A stretch of 6,544 nt of DNA from Candidatus Krumholzibacteriia bacterium (GTDB lineage Bacteria > Krumholzibacteriota > Krumholzibacteriia > LZORAL124-64-63), in NCBI GenBank assembly GCA_014859985.1, contig JACZKN010000051.1, forward strand, positions 1 through 6,544. Reading direction: 5' to 3'. The stretch's first letter is position 1. Each line of letters opens with the position of its first letter. Position numbers and translations under genes: made by a program. Below are positions 6,206 to 6,544 of the stretch, piece after piece. Under the pieces are notes generated by a model. The model made no database searches and was not told the DNA's origin. It saw nothing but the letters and a program-made list of their open reading frames with translations.

Positions 6206-6295
6206 ATGAAGAAGTGCCGCTTTACCTAGTAACAGATCCCGATGATCCTAAGTCACGCCGAAGCCGGCACTTCGTGGCGACGTTCTGACGCATGA
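6206..6295 (+). pseudogene. Decayed 5' end of an IS3-type transposase OrfA
   Basis: An ATG at 6206 with AAAGGA upstream (6194-6199) begins MKKCRFT, then TAG and TAA at 6227-6232, then QIPMILSHAEAGTS. IS3-type OrfA proteins typically begin like MKKSRFTEEQI, then IL, then AEAG, so the two stops stand where acidic residues are expected. After EAGTS the frame is lost: adding a base restores VA, and a second a possible DV, which also fits the family. The sequence breaks off at about 6300, before any catalytic OrfB region. It is a fossil of an insertion sequence, not a functional gene. The match is by recognition of the N-terminal pattern only; no IS terminal repeat could be located. Confidence 0.6.
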
Positions 6296-6337
6296 TGCAG
6301 GTTACTGTATAGACGTTCGGCTTGCGCCATGTCGACT

Positions 6338-6367
6338 ACCTGCCGCCGACCGGTCCCGGCGGCAGGT
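6338..6367. other. Strong 11-bp stem hairpin
   Basis: ACCTGCCGCCG (6338-6348) and CGGCGGCAGGT (6357-6367) are exact reverse complements around an 8-base loop. The stem has 9 G-C pairs and is the strongest local inverted repeat seen in the window. No T-run follows on either strand, so it is not a standard intrinsic terminator. It lies between the transposase fossil and the point where regulator homology ends, as expected for an element end or recombination site. Confidence 0.55.
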
Positions 6368-6403
6368 GTCGCCCACTCTACTCCGAAGGTGTCTCGCCCC
6401 AGC

Positions 6404-6544
6404 AGATGCTCGGCACATCTGCAGCGTCCGGTGCTCCGACTCGGTCAGCAGCGCCGCCGGCTCCAGCGCCCCCTGCCGCTCGATCCACACGTACTTGCGC
6501 CGTCCGACCAGCTCCTCGCTGATCGGCACCTCGTAGGCCAGGGA
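6404..6544. repeat. Terminal direct repeat, right copy
   Basis: This is an exact copy of 1-141. Joining the two copies makes a continuous minus-strand reading frame from 324 through 1/6404 to the stop at 6302-6304. That continuity fits a true junction rather than two unrelated copies, although a real tandem repeat would look the same. Confidence 0.95.

Larger units (their letters stand above)
6302..6544 (-). pseudogene. Same HTH regulator, frameshifted and truncated 3' end (5' end off the window)
   Basis: The frame enters from the right edge at codon 62 of the regulator described at 1-324 and ends at a TAA at 6302-6304, giving a 141-residue product if the ends are joined. Family-like sequence stops after MCRAS (about 6404). 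The tail that follows in frame is Arg/Ser-rich and unlike any WYL protein. In another frame the expected continuation is seen: EHLLGRDTF, encoded at about 6385-6411 on the minus strand. That fits the helix normally following LTESEHRTLQMCRA. A small deletion has therefore probably shifted the frame. Recognisable homology ends at about 6385, just before a strong hairpin at 6338-6367. The gene is most likely a broken remnant, although the HTH part alone could still bind DNA. Confidence 0.65.

Noticed and set aside
6046..6288. 80-codon plus-strand open frame
   Set aside because: It is in a different frame from the recognisable OrfA fossil at 6206-6295 and has no motif of its own.

Overview
The two ends of this 6,544-base window are identical: bases 1-141 are repeated exactly at 6404-6544. 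An exact redundancy at the extreme termini is what a circular contig looks like when left open by a k-mer assembler, and 141 is a commonly used largest k-mer in metagenome assembly. The window is therefore best read as one turn of a circle, or of a collapsed tandem repeat, of about 6,403 bp. No replication, partition, mobilisation or phage gene is visible. Signal peptides, a lipobox lipoprotein and PEGA, FlgD-like and fibronectin-III-like folds point to a Gram-negative bacterium with a complex envelope. Families of this kind are common in Myxococcota, other former Deltaproteobacteria, Acidobacteria and Gemmatimonadota, but the taxon cannot be fixed from the sequence.

About 80% of the window (747-5983) is one minus-strand gene cluster, read from high to low coordinates. 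It holds an outer-membrane-type lipoprotein with PEGA and fibronectin-III-like domains (5983-4613), a multispanning membrane protein with a large coiled-coil extracytoplasmic domain (4577-3336), and two paralogous exported proteins (3194-1896 and 1850-747). Each paralog has a TPR-like N-terminal region, a beta-rich middle and two glycine-rich hydrophobic segments near the C-terminus. Gaps are 35, 141 and 45 bp, so the cluster is probably an operon with a possible internal promoter before the third gene. Every product is predicted to be exported or in a membrane, and none has an obvious catalytic motif. The most economical reading is an uncharacterised envelope-spanning or surface assembly.

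The rest (5984-6544 joined through the repeat to 1-746) is accessory DNA. It carries a decayed start of an IS3-type transposase OrfA (6206-6295, plus strand), a strong 11-bp-arm hairpin (6338-6367), and a truncated, frameshifted HTH regulator of the WYL-type (YafY-like) class. That regulator starts at 324 on the minus strand and, in circular form, continues through 6403 to 6302. An inverted-repeat operator candidate overlaps its promoter. A repeat-rich non-coding stretch (about 450-735) has three copies of an 11-bp core and an imperfect hairpin. The regulator fragment is clearly GC-rich (42 of the first 60 bases are G or C), whereas the operon is near 50% (31 of 60 in 3601-3660), so the two parts probably have different histories.

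All functional statements rest on reading motifs by eye; no homology search was run.
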